Source: an uncultured Ruminococcus sp. (GTDB lineage Bacteria; Bacillota; Clostridia; Oscillospirales; Acutalibacteraceae). Taken from it: a stretch of DNA of 64,000 nt. The translations under genes and the position numbers were made by a program. Of this stretch, positions 56,390 through 64,000 are shown piece after piece; the first letter of the stretch is position 1; every line of letters begins with the position of its first letter. Location of the stretch: assembly GCA_902785355.1 (NCBI GenBank), contig CACZYF010000001.1:1-64000 (forward strand), given 5' to 3'. Under the pieces are notes generated by a model. The model saw only the letters and a list, made by a program, of their open reading frames with translations. It had not been told where the DNA came from and did not search any database.

Positions 56390-57583
56390 ATGGACTATCA
56401 ATTTTCCGACCGCGTACTGGCGCTCAAGCCGAACGCCATTCGCGAAATACTCAAAAGCGCCTCCGACCCCGAGGTCATCTCACTCTCGGCAGGCAATCCC
56501 GCTCCCGACGCCTTCCCCGTAGAGGCGATCAGCGAGATCTCCGCGCGTATCCTACGCGACAATCCCATCGGCGTTCTTCAATACGGCGTCAGCGAGGGCT
56601 ATAATCCCCTGCGCGACACCCTCAAGACTTATCTGAAAGAAAAGCATAACATCGGCTCAGAGGACGACGAGCTGATCATCGTCTCGGGCGCCCAGCAGGT
56701 TATGGATATTGCCGCCAAGACTTTTCTCAATGAGGGCGACGTGCTCGTATGTGAAGCGCCGAGCTTCGTCGGCTCCTTAAACACTTTCCGCAGCTACAAT
56801 GCGGAGCTGGTTGGCGTTCCCGTACAGCCCGACGGCATGGACATGGACGCGCTTGAAAAGGTTCTCGATGAGAATCCCCGTGCCAAGATGATCTACACCA
56901 TCCCCAACTTCCAGAATCCCTCCGGCGTCACCATGTCGCTCGAGAAGAGAAAGCGCCTCTATGAGCTGGCGAAAGCTCACGGCTGCATGATTATCGAGGA
57001 CAACCCCTACGGCGACCTGCGCTACTACGGCGAGGACGTCCCCTCCATCAAGAGCTGGGACACCGAAGGCATCGTGATTTACTCCGGCTCGTTCTCTAAG
57101 GTCATCTCCCCCGGCATCCGCGTCGGCTTTATGGTCGCTCCCAAGGCGGCGATGGCGAAGATGATTATATGCAAGCAGGGTCAGGACGTCCACACTACCA
57201 TGTGGTCACAGATGATCTGTAACGAATACATGACGAAGTATGACTTTGAAGGTCATCTGAGCTTTTTGAGAAAGCTCTATACACAGAAGGCCGACCTGTG
57301 CATGCAGCTGCTCGACGAGTATGTCGTCCCGAACGGCATCACCTACAACAAGATTCAGGGCGGTCTGTTCATCTGGTGCGATCTGCCGGAGGATGTCGAT
57401 ATGCTCGATTTCTGCAAGAAGCTGACCGAACGTAAGGTCTGCGTCGTACCGGGCAACGCTTTCCTCACCGACAGTGATCTGCCGTGCCACAGCTTCCGCA
57501 TCAACTTCTCCACCCCCACCGACAAGGACCTCACCGAGGGTATCAAGGAGATCGGTAAGCTCGCGAAGGAGATCATCGGTTAA
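56390..57583 (+). CDS. PLP-dependent aminotransferase, class I (2-aminoadipate/aromatic type)
   Basis: A 397-aa fold-type I aminotransferase of the LysN/MocR-C branch: SLSAGNPAPDAFPVEAI at the N-terminus, LQYGVSEGYNPLRDTLKTYL, IVSGAQQVMDIAAKTFLNEG, TIPNFQNPSGVTMSLEKR, and the PLP lysine in YSGSFSKVISPGIRVGF. Substrate may be 2-aminoadipate, kynurenine-like or branched/aromatic amino acids. The ribosome-binding site is weak. Confidence 0.93.
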   Translation: MDYQFSDRVLALKPNAIREILKSASDPEVISLSAGNPAPDAFPVEAISEISARILRDNPIGVLQYGVSEGYNPLRDTLKTYLKEKHNIGSEDDELIIVSGAQQVMDIAAKTFLNEGDVLVCEAPSFVGSLNTFRSYNAELVGVPVQPDGMDMDALEKVLDENPRAKMIYTIPNFQNPSGVTMSLEKRKRLYELAKAHGCMIIEDNPYGDLRYYGEDVPSIKSWDTEGIVIYSGSFSKVISPGIRVGFMVAPKAAMAKMIICKQGQDVHTTMWSQMICNEYMTKYDFEGHLSFLRKLYTQKADLCMQLLDEYVVPNGITYNKIQGGLFIWCDLPEDVDMLDFCKKLTERKVCVVPGNAFLTDSDLPCHSFRINFSTPTDKDLTEGIKEIGKLAKEIIG

Positions 57584-57587
57584 CAAT

Positions 57588-57664
57588 GTATAGGGACGAC
57601 CATCGGTCGACCGCAAAGCGACGGACATCATCGATATCAGCGAGCGAACAATGCTCGCCCCTAC
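57588..57664. repeat. Dispersed repeat family B, facing arms
   Basis: The left arm starts ATAGGGACGACCATCGGTCG; the right arm on the other strand starts GTAGGGGCGAGCATTGTTCG. Fifteen of the first 22 positions agree, making a 77-bp imperfect palindrome in the aminotransferase-trpS spacer. Related ends occur at 2764-2795 and 8694-8710. Confidence 0.6.
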
Positions 57665-57711
57665 GTCAACGTCCGCTCTCCGATCAACATACAATAAAGG
57701 ACTGATATAAT

Positions 57712-58728
57712 ATGGAAAACACCGAAAAGAAGCAAATCGTATTCTCCGCGATCCAGCCCAGCGGCTCCATCACCCTCGGCAACTACCTCGGCGCCGTGAA
57801 GAACTGGGTCAGGATGCAGGAGAATCCCGCATACAACTGCATTTACGCGCTGGCTGACCTGCACACCATCACCGTGCGTCAGGATCCCGCGCAGTTCCGC
57901 AAGAACATCATCGACATGTACGCCTCGATCATGGCGTGCGGCGTGGACGTCGACAAGGCGCCGTTCTTCATCCAGAGTCACAACCCCGATCATGCGGTGA
58001 TGGGCTGGATCCTGGACTGCTACACCCAGTTCGGCGAGCTCAGCCGCATGACTCAGTTCAAGGACAAGAGCGCGAAGCACGCCGACAACATCAACGCCGG
58101 TCTGTTCACCTACCCGAGCCTGATGGCGGGCGATATTCTGTTGTATCAGGCGGATAAGGTACCGGTCGGCAGCGATCAGATGCAGCACCTCGAGTTGACC
58201 CGCGACATCGCCAACCGCTTCAACGGCATCTACGGCAACGTGTTCAAGATTCCCGAGGGCTTCATCCCCAAGGACGGCGCGCGCGTCATGAGTCTGCAGA
58301 ACCCGACCGCCAAGATGAGCAAATCCGATGAGAACGCCAACAGCTTTATCCTCCTGACCGACGAGGACAACGTCATCATGAAGAAGTTCAAGCGCGCGAT
58401 CACCGACAGCGAGGCGAAGGTTCGTTACGCCGAGGGCAAGGACGGCATCAACAACCTCATGTCCATCTACTCCGCCGTAACGGGACTGAGCTACGAGCAG
58501 ATCGAGCACGACTTCGACGGCAAGGGCTACGGCGACTTCAAGACTGCCGTCGGCGAGGCTGTCGTCGCGGAGCTCTCCCCCATCCGCAAGCGCTATCAGG
58601 AGTATTTAAAAGACAAAAAATACATCGAAGAATGTTACACCAAATCTCTCGAGTTCGTTCAGCGACTGAGCCACCGCACTGTCGAAAAAGCGATGAAAAA
58701 AATCGGTTACGTTCTGCCTAAAAGATAA
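57712..58728 (+). CDS. trpS: Tryptophan--tRNA ligase
   Basis: A 338-aa class I synthetase of normal TrpRS length. The HIGH-type motif is SGSITLGNYLGAVKNW (TxGN as in other TrpRS), with tryptophan-pocket TYPSLMAGDILLYQAD, VPVGSDQMQHLELTRDIA, and KMSKS as AKMSKSDENAN. AAAGGA lies upstream of the ATG. No T-box leader is present; the short spacer holds a dispersed repeat instead. Confidence 0.97.
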   Translation: MENTEKKQIVFSAIQPSGSITLGNYLGAVKNWVRMQENPAYNCIYALADLHTITVRQDPAQFRKNIIDMYASIMACGVDVDKAPFFIQSHNPDHAVMGWILDCYTQFGELSRMTQFKDKSAKHADNINAGLFTYPSLMAGDILLYQADKVPVGSDQMQHLELTRDIANRFNGIYGNVFKIPEGFIPKDGARVMSLQNPTAKMSKSDENANSFILLTDEDNVIMKKFKRAITDSEAKVRYAEGKDGINNLMSIYSAVTGLSYEQIEHDFDGKGYGDFKTAVGEAVVAELSPIRKRYQEYLKDKKYIEECYTKSLEFVQRLSHRTVEKAMKKIGYVLPKR

Positions 58729-58746
58729 CAGACATAAAATAACACA

Positions 58747-58778
58747 GCCCCTTGAACCGCACGTTCAAGGGGCATTTT
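58747..58778 (+). terminator. Terminator of trpS
   Basis: Perfect 11-bp stem GCCCCTTGAAC/GTTCAAGGGGC followed by ATTTTATTT. Confidence 0.85.
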
Positions 58779-58803
58779 ATTTCTGATGTTCCGATTACAA
58801 TAC

Positions 58804-59946
58804 TCAACCGATTCTGCCGACGCTGTCGTCGGTGGCGAGGTTATCCAGCGAATAGAGCACCAGCACCTGATCGACCTTCTCCTTCTCAACGATATCGGAG
58901 AGAGGGTTCGCGAAGTAACGCAGGTCAACCATGATGATCTCGCTGTAGTGATCGGCGAGGTACGGCACCAGCGAATGGGCGAAGCTGTCTTTGATGACCA
59001 TGAGCTTCTTATCCGAGGTCGCCTTGGTGTTCTTGATGACCGTGTAGGGGTGGTTGCCGTCGAGGTAGACAGGGTACTTGTCGTCCTCGTCGAGGTGGCT
59101 GTAGAAGAACATATTCTTCTGCTCGATGACCTTGTCGCCGTCGGTGATGGTCACGGAGACGGTCTCGTCGTTCGCGGGATTGTCCCAGACCTCGATATTC
59201 TCGGACGGCACCATCCAGAAGCCGGAGGTGGAATAGGTCGTGCCGTAAAAGCCGGGGTACGGGGTCTTGGTGTAGACGCTCTCATCGTTCGGCGTATAAC
59301 CGAGGGCGGAGCCCAGCTCACGATACGCGGAATAGGCGCCGTAAGCGGTCCAGTGGTGGTCGGTGCGGTAGAACACCTGATTACCGTCCGCGTAGGCGGT
59401 CTGTAAGCAGCTTCTCAGATCGGCGAAGGCCGCGGTCTTGAAGGTCTCCCGCAGCTCGGCGAACGCCTCATCGTCATGATAGGTATTGTGGAATTTCGGG
59501 AGCTTGTCCGCGCAGACATAGCCGGTAGAAGGGGCGACAGCGACGGTCACAGGCGTGCCGGTACGCTGCTTTACGTCGGCGGCAAACTCCTCCAGATAGC
59601 CCGCGTTGCGCGAGAAGTTAGTCATCTCGCAGGGATCGTTAATCAGGTACCCGTCCTTGCCGAAATAGACGCCCTTCGGCGCGTTGTTGCCCATCGCCTT
59701 GTTGAAATAGGCGTTGAAGCCGACCCAGAAGTTACGACCCGCGGTATGGTCGGAAATGAAATTTTCAAAGGATTTTTCGAACTGTCCGGAAAATACGGCG
59801 GACAGGCTGAACGCCGGCGCCTTCTCCAGATAGCGCTTCTCGGAGGAGCTGAAATCCTTCTTCGGCAGAACGATCAGGAGGATCAGCATGACCGAGATGA
59901 AGCCGCCGAAAATCACGGCGGGGAGATGTTTGTAAAGCTTTTTCAT
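58804..59946 (-). CDS. DHHW-family surface acyl-modification protein, second copy
   Basis: A 380-aa protein with an N-terminal membrane helix (about 8-28; VIFGGFISVMLILLIVLP) and an AlgX/AlgJ-like SGNH domain: FYRTDHHWTAYGAYSAYREL with the DHHW motif, and VIKDSFAHSLVPYLADHYSE with a possible catalytic Ser. It follows the MBOAT gene by 64 nt, the classic arrangement for exopolysaccharide O-acetylation. It parallels the gene at 54948, 2.6 kb away. Confidence 0.88.
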   Translation of the reverse strand: MKKLYKHLPAVIFGGFISVMLILLIVLPKKDFSSSEKRYLEKAPAFSLSAVFSGQFEKSFENFISDHTAGRNFWVGFNAYFNKAMGNNAPKGVYFGKDGYLINDPCEMTNFSRNAGYLEEFAADVKQRTGTPVTVAVAPSTGYVCADKLPKFHNTYHDDEAFAELRETFKTAAFADLRSCLQTAYADGNQVFYRTDHHWTAYGAYSAYRELGSALGYTPNDESVYTKTPYPGFYGTTYSTSGFWMVPSENIEVWDNPANDETVSVTITDGDKVIEQKNMFFYSHLDEDDKYPVYLDGNHPYTVIKNTKATSDKKLMVIKDSFAHSLVPYLADHYSEIIMVDLRYFANPLSDIVEKEKVDQVLVLYSLDNLATDDSVGRIG

Positions 59947-60010
59947 AAGCGAGTCCTTTTTCTCGTTACATCAAACAATTTTATCACAAGGGTCTGTCAA
60001 AAAACCTCGA

Positions 60011-61423
60011 TCAGAATCGGAAGTAGATAAACGGATTGTAGCTGCCCGCAACTAAGAACGCGGTGCTCAGAAGCAGCACGATACCGCAGTAGACGGTCTG
60101 CAGCGCGGGAGCGGCTGCGCTCTCCTTCACCTTCTCATACAGCTTAACGCCCAGCGGGGTGGAAGCGACGCAGGCGATCAGCAGTACGGGCAGATAAGAC
60201 ATCACGAGAGTCAGGGCGTTGTTGCCGATGACGATGCCGCCGAAGCTGAACATCGATCTCAGCTGTGCCCAGAGCGCCGTCATGCCGCCCATATCGTCGG
60301 AGAAGAAGAAGATCACCCAGCCGATGATGATAAAGAACAGCGCGTAGATGTGCTGAACAGCGGCGGGGGCTTTATCGAGCCACTTCTTGAGGATGAACTT
60401 CTCGAGCACCAGCAGCAGTCCGAAGTACAGACCCCATAGGATGAAGTTGTACGACGCGCCGTGCCAGAGTCCGGTCAGGAACCAAACGATCAACAGATTG
60501 ATCATCTGGCGTGCGATACCCTTGCGGTTGCCGCCCAGCGGGATGTACACATACTCTCGAAACCAGGTGCCCAGCGAGATATGCCAGCGTCGCCAGAACT
60601 CGGTGATGCTCTTGGAGATATAGGGATAGTTGAAGTTCTTGAGGAATTCAAAGCCCAGCATATTGCCCAGACCGCACGCCATATCCGAATAGCCGGAGAA
60701 GTCGAAGTAGATCTGGAAGCTGTAGGCGATAATCCCCAGCCACGCGCCGAGCCAGCCGTTATCCTGTCCGGTCGCGCGCATCGCCTCCCACATGGCGCCC
60801 ATCTGATTGGCGATCAGCACCTTCTTCGCGAGACCTACGCAGAAGATGCATACGCCCTTGGTGAAGTCGTCAAGGGTCTCCCGGCGGTGGTCGAGCTGAT
60901 AGGCGACGTCCTTATAGCGGACGATCGGACCCGCGATCAGCTGAGGGAACAGCGATACGTATGTACCGAAGGTGATCACATTCTTCTGCACCGGCGCCTC
61001 ACGGCGGTAGACGTCGATCGAGTAGGACATCGTCTGGAAGGTATAGAAGCTGATGCCGATCGGCAGCGCGGGGAGATTCGGGATCGGGATGTTGATAAAG
61101 GGCAGGAGGTTGAGCGTTTTCAGCACCATGCCCGAGTACTTGAAGAAGCCCAGCATGCTCAGATTGATCACCATCGAGGCGATCAGAAAGCGCTTGGCGA
61201 CCTTGGGGTTGGAATCGCGGTTCTTGTCGATGAAGTAGCCGCAGGTATAGTCGACGATGGTCGAGATGATCATCAGCGAAACGTAGATCGGCTCGCCCCA
61301 GCCGTAGAAGATCAGATTCACCGCGAACAGCAGCAGGTTGCGCCATTTGCGCGGGCAGATATAGTAGCTCAGCAGAACGATCGGCAGATAGACGAACAAA
61401 AACAGCAGCGATGAAAATACCAT
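60011..61423 (-). CDS. MBOAT-family O-acyltransferase (AlgI/DltB-like)
   Basis: A 470-aa membrane protein with about 11 helices. MBOAT markers are FQTMSYSIDVYRREAPVQKN, YSFQIYFDFSGYSDMACGLG, WRRWHISLGTWFREYVYIPL and the catalytic His in LTGLWHGASYNFILWG. It carries acyl (usually acetyl) groups across the membrane for transfer to surface polymers, with the DHHW protein encoded next. AGGGGG lies 7 nt before ATG. Confidence 0.94.
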   Translation of the reverse strand: MVFSSLLFLFVYLPIVLLSYYICPRKWRNLLLFAVNLIFYGWGEPIYVSLMIISTIVDYTCGYFIDKNRDSNPKVAKRFLIASMVINLSMLGFFKYSGMVLKTLNLLPFINIPIPNLPALPIGISFYTFQTMSYSIDVYRREAPVQKNVITFGTYVSLFPQLIAGPIVRYKDVAYQLDHRRETLDDFTKGVCIFCVGLAKKVLIANQMGAMWEAMRATGQDNGWLGAWLGIIAYSFQIYFDFSGYSDMACGLGNMLGFEFLKNFNYPYISKSITEFWRRWHISLGTWFREYVYIPLGGNRKGIARQMINLLIVWFLTGLWHGASYNFILWGLYFGLLLVLEKFILKKWLDKAPAAVQHIYALFFIIIGWVIFFFSDDMGGMTALWAQLRSMFSFGGIVIGNNALTLVMSYLPVLLIACVASTPLGVKLYEKVKESAAAPALQTVYCGIVLLLSTAFLVAGSYNPFIYFRF

Positions 61424-61444
61424 GGGCGAACCCCCTTTCTATCC

Positions 61445-61530
61445 GGTGAATGGTTTACGTTGAACGGTGAAGGGCGGACTCCGTCCGCACCTGATCGAAA
61501 GGATTGGTCTTTCGGAACAGGATACCGTTC
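61445..61530 (+). repeat. Dispersed repeat family A, copy 2
   Basis: GGTGAATGGTTTACG and TGAACGGTGAA units lead into GGGCGGACTCCGTCCGCACC and a CTGATC end, then a looser stretch ending in a TTCTCTGTTATCC-like sequence. The core is identical to copy 3 over 61475-61496. It lies directly upstream of the MBOAT gene. Confidence 0.75.
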
Positions 61531-61544
61531 TCTGTTATCCTAAA

Positions 61545-61955
61545 TTAAAACAAGATATTCTTCCTGAAATCCTCGTTGCAGCGGGGACAGTGGATGTGCT
61601 GTACGCCGGTGCGCTTCTTGAGGCGGAGCTGCGCCTTGCAGTAGGGACAGCGGACATAGCGGTGGGTCTTGAAGTCCCTCACCTTCATGTACTGGCGCTT
61701 GAAGAAATCGGAAACCGCCGTAAAAATACCGATGAAGCGGTTGTTCTCATACAGGCGCTTATTGATGTTGGTCGACAGCGCCCGCAGAACGGCGAGCAGG
61801 ATCAGCAGCAGGATGATGACCACCAGGATCGGACTGCGCACGAAAAGGTTGATCAGGTACAGCACGCCCGCAACGACCCATATAAAGGTGTTCAGCTTAT
61901 CGTTGCCGTATCTGCCGTTCATGAACGCGGCGGCCTTTTGCAGAAAATTACGCAT
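61545..61955 (-). CDS. Small membrane protein with C-terminal zinc ribbon
   Basis: A 136-aa protein: two adjoining membrane helices (about 22-62; FIWVVAGVLYLINLFVRSP and ILVVIILLLILLAVL), a basic linker, and a zinc ribbon with CPYC and CPRC knuckles near residues 103-130. The start at 61955 is ATG with GGTGAG close by; the frame remains open upstream through a TTG. I recognise no named family. It may bind metal at the cytoplasmic face. Confidence 0.75.
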   Translation of the reverse strand: MRNFLQKAAAFMNGRYGNDKLNTFIWVVAGVLYLINLFVRSPILVVIILLLILLAVLRALSTNINKRLYENNRFIGIFTAVSDFFKRQYMKVRDFKTHRYVRCPYCKAQLRLKKRTGVQHIHCPRCNEDFRKNILF

Positions 61956-62117
61956 ATTCTCACCAAAGCCTTCTTGGTTAATTGTCAATTAATCTCGGTT
62001 AGCCCAATTAACCTATATATTATCATAAAAACAGGGTTTTTTCAAGAAAATAATTTCCGTGCTCTATTGAATATTGCCGAATTAAGAGTTATACTTTTAT
62101 GCAGAATGACTATTTGG

Positions 62118-62222
62118 AGAACGGTTAACGGATAACGGTGAACGGTGGAGGGCGGACTCCGTCCGCACCTGATCATAAGCAACCGATCGAAGCAGAATCC
62201 CGAAACTATTCTCCGTTAACCG
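62118..62222 (+). repeat. Dispersed repeat family A, copy 3
   Basis: Begins GAACGGTTAACGGATAACGG, passes the GGGCGGACTCCGTCCGCACC core and CTGATC, and ends with CTCCGTTAACCG, the inverse of its start. This copy therefore shows the element's full extent as about 105 bp with inverted ends. It lies just upstream of the CLC gene. Confidence 0.78.
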
Positions 62223-62234
62223 ATAAGGAGTACT

Positions 62235-63503
62235 ATGAACGAACTCAAAGAACATACCATCCATAACGCCTCGCGGGTGCGGCAGTACATTCTTTCGTTC
62301 CTCAAATGGACGCTGATCGCGCTGGTGACAGGCGCTGTCGGCGGCGCGCTGGGCGCGGCGTTCCGCTGGGCGATCAACCTCGTCACCGACGTACGCCTCA
62401 CGAACCCGTGGCTGCATTATCTGCTGCCGGTAGGCGGTCTGATCATCGCCTTTTTGTACCGTGTCACGAAGCTCAGCGGTCACGCGGACACCAACCTCAT
62501 CATCAACTCCGTACGCGAGGAGGGCAGGGTGCCGCTCCTCCTTGCTCCCGTGATCTTCCTCTCGACCGTGATCACCCACCTGTTCGGCGGCTCGGCGGGT
62601 CGTGAGGGCGCGGCGTTACAGCTCGGCGGATGTATCGGCAGCGCGATCGGCAGAGCGGTAAGGCTCAACGAGAAGGATATGCACCTCAGCGTAATGTGCG
62701 GCATGTCGGGACTGTTCTCGGCATTGTTTGGCACCCCTCTGACCGCGACCGTGTTCGCGATGGAGGTCATCTCGGTCGGCGTATTCTACTACAGCGCGTT
62801 TTTGCCGTGTATCGTGTCGGCGCTGGCGGCGTTCTCGATCACGAACCTCTTCGGACTGGAGCCGACCGCCTTTGAGGTCACCGCATACCCCGAACTGAGT
62901 ATTCTCAGCATACTCGGCGTGGCGGGGCTGGGACTCGCGGCGGCGCTGGTCAGCATCCTCTTCTGCGTCGCGCTGGAGCAGACCCATCATTTCGCGGCGG
63001 AATACTTCAACAACGAATACCTGAGAACAGCGGTAGGCGGCGCGATCATCGTCGGGCTGACCATGATCCTCGGCATCCGCTACAACGGTATCGGCGGCGA
63101 CGTCATCGCGCAGGCGATCACCGACGGTAAGGCACTGCCGTATGACTTTATCCTCAAAATGCTGTTCACCGTCATCACCATCGGCTTCGGCTACAAGGGC
63201 GGCGAGATCATCCCGACCTTCTTCATCGGTGCGACGATGGGCGCGACGCTGGCGCCGCTTCTGGGACTTCCCGCGAGCTTCGGCGCGGCGGTCGGCGTGG
63301 TGGCGTTGTTCTGCGCAGTAGTCAACTGCCCCATCGCCTCGATCATCCTCTCGATCGAGCTCTTCGGGAGCAGGGGGCTCATTTTCTTTGCGGTTTCTCT
63401 TTGCGTAAGTTATATGCTGTCCGGCTACTACAGCCTCTACTCGGGTCAGAAGATCATGTACAGTAAGCGCAGGGCTCGCTACATCAATAGAAATGCGAAA
63501 TAA
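62235..63503 (+). CDS. CLC-family chloride or fluoride transporter
   Basis: A 422-aa CLC protein with about 11 helices. The gating-glutamate motif reads GGSAGREGAALQLGG (Glu in GREG), and GMSGLFSALFGTPLTATVFAMEV and GGEIIPTFFIGATMGATLAP follow as in CLC helices. The GREG form and lack of a clear GSGIP motif recall the fluoride/proton CLC-F group, but no fluoride riboswitch is seen upstream. No CBS domains. AAGGAG lies 4 nt before ATG. Confidence 0.88.
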   Translation: MNELKEHTIHNASRVRQYILSFLKWTLIALVTGAVGGALGAAFRWAINLVTDVRLTNPWLHYLLPVGGLIIAFLYRVTKLSGHADTNLIINSVREEGRVPLLLAPVIFLSTVITHLFGGSAGREGAALQLGGCIGSAIGRAVRLNEKDMHLSVMCGMSGLFSALFGTPLTATVFAMEVISVGVFYYSAFLPCIVSALAAFSITNLFGLEPTAFEVTAYPELSILSILGVAGLGLAAALVSILFCVALEQTHHFAAEYFNNEYLRTAVGGAIIVGLTMILGIRYNGIGGDVIAQAITDGKALPYDFILKMLFTVITIGFGYKGGEIIPTFFIGATMGATLAPLLGLPASFGAAVGVVALFCAVVNCPIASIILSIELFGSRGLIFFAVSLCVSYMLSGYYSLYSGQKIMYSKRRARYINRNAK

Positions 63504-63511
63504 CATAAAAC

Positions 63512-63546
63512 AAGCCAACATCCTGCTAATTGCGGGATGTTGGCTT
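63512..63546. terminator. Terminator between CLC and dockerin genes
   Basis: Perfect 12-bp stem AAGCCAACATCC/GGATGTTGGCTT between convergent genes, with TTTTATG on the minus side. Confidence 0.85.
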
Positions 63547-63557
63547 AATTATATAAC

Positions 63558-64000
63558 CTATAATTCAAAGGCTTTTCCGATAGCGTAGGGCGTTTCTATA
63601 TTCGCCAGATAGTACTGGATGGCTGTAACGTCCGTCAACTCCAGACTGTTATTTTGATCGACATCTCCCCTTAACAGCTCTGTATCACTATACGAGGTGC
63701 CGATAGATGCTAAGTTACGCTGTACTAGTGCAGCATCGGTCGACTCGACACTTCCACTTCCGTCTGTATCACCTAAGGGGTACTCAGATGTGTTCAGTGC
63801 GGCTGAGTGCTCACAATACCAGTAATTGGGATTGCCGATCTCATACGGCTTAAGATAAAAGTCATATACACCGGTTTCTTCCATCACAAACTCTTTACCC
63901 TTACCATCGGGATAAAGATAGAAAATGCCGGTTCCGATATACAACGCAACCCTTACTGAATCCCCCTTTAGCAATCTGATACCTCCAAGCTTCAAATCGC
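63558..64000 (-). CDS. Dockerin-containing protein (C-terminal part; gene continues past the window)
   Basis: At least 147 residues, open to the right edge, so the true start and any catalytic domain lie outside. The visible part is a short beta-rich module (VRVALYIGTGIFYLYPDGKG) followed by a type I dockerin with two calcium-loop repeats, LGDTDGSGSVESTDAALVQR and RGDVDQNNSLELTDVTAIQ. The tail TPYAIGKAFEL resembles the tails of the two other dockerin proteins in the window. Confidence 0.85.
   Translation of the reverse strand, partial: DLKLGGIRLLKGDSVRVALYIGTGIFYLYPDGKGKEFVMEETGVYDFYLKPYEIGNPNYWYCEHSAALNTSEYPLGDTDGSGSVESTDAALVQRNLASIGTSYSDTELLRGDVDQNNSLELTDVTAIQYYLANIETPYAIGKAFEL

Noticed and set aside
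57584..57711. T-box leader for trpS
   Set aside because: The spacer is only 128 nt, filled by a dispersed repeat, and lacks the T-box sequence and specifier stem.
61989..62234. Fluoride riboswitch upstream of the CLC gene
   Set aside because: The conserved crcB-motif blocks are not present; the region holds a family A repeat and otherwise A/T-rich sequence.
1..64000. CRISPR arrays, IS transposases, prophage or rRNA genes
   Set aside because: No regularly spaced short repeats, transposase or phage motifs, or rRNA sequence were seen. The only tandem structures are the tRNA-linked repeat and the short degV repeat.

Overview
The window is about 64 kb of chromosome from a low-oxygen, Gram-positive gut-type bacterium, most likely a Ruminococcus-like member of the Clostridia (Oscillospiraceae/Ruminococcaceae). 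The evidence is three dockerin-bearing exported proteins, a Firmicutes-type S10 operon, TPP and glycine riboswitches with intrinsic terminators, teichoic-acid-type genes, lipoproteins with short lipoboxes, a rubrerythrin/desulfoferrodoxin pair, and sigma-A promoters that nearly all have 17-bp spacers. No prophage, IS transposase, CRISPR array or rRNA was found. The genus is an inference.

Layout. 1-3.4 kb: start of the S10 ribosomal operon on the minus strand (rpsJ, rplC, rplD, rplW, rplB, partial rpsS), with a long leader holding an attenuator-like hairpin. 3.5-8.7 kb: a lipoprotein, a YbaK-like tRNA deacylase fused to a GNAT acetyltransferase, an NhaC antiporter and a MutS-like ATPase. 8.9-14.4 kb: a giant CHAP/InlB-repeat/dockerin protein, then CYTH and metallophosphoesterase genes. 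14.5-17.6 kb: a thiamin-precursor ABC operon under a TPP riboswitch. 17.6-19.8 kb: a palindromic MITE, a lipoprotein, a hydrolase, tRNA-Arg(ACG) and an unusual repeat built from the tRNA 3' end. 19.9-24.3 kb: C39 peptidase, iron alcohol dehydrogenase, rhodanese lipoprotein, YdcF-like membrane protein. 24.4-28.8 kb: galactose operon (galT, GH2, small redox-type protein). 29-33 kb: GGGtGRT protein with an Fe-S scaffold, a lipoprotein, a nitroreductase and a FliB-like protein. 33.2-37.6 kb: glycine riboswitch with Na+/amino-acid symporter, NUDIX, DegV, and a YbeY-like protein that has lost metal ligands. 37.6-40.5 kb: acyl-ACP thioesterase divergent from a serine-palmitoyltransferase-like enzyme and an SDR, a candidate sphingoid-lipid locus. 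40.6-47.2 kb: dockerin protein, teichoic-acid-type operon, MntP, DUF1284 and BioY. 47.5-53 kb: GT-B-like protein, GPH sugar transporter, GH36 alpha-galactosidase. 53-64 kb: oxygen-defence pair, NUDIX, two DHHW proteins with an MBOAT acyltransferase (surface O-acylation), aminotransferase, trpS, a zinc-ribbon membrane protein, a CLC transporter and a truncated dockerin protein.

Common themes are galactoside scavenging (GH2, GalT, GPH carrier, GH36), cell-surface building and decoration (TagF/TarI-like enzymes, MBOAT/DHHW, dockerin proteins), vitamin uptake (thiamin precursor, biotin) and oxygen/iron-sulfur chemistry. Intergenic spacers carry at least three families of small non-coding repeats, two of them inside the S10 operon.

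Calls rest on reading protein motifs, Shine-Dalgarno sites, promoters and hairpins by eye; no database search was possible. Starts were moved downstream of the longest open frame where a good ribosome-binding site and the usual family N-terminus agreed.
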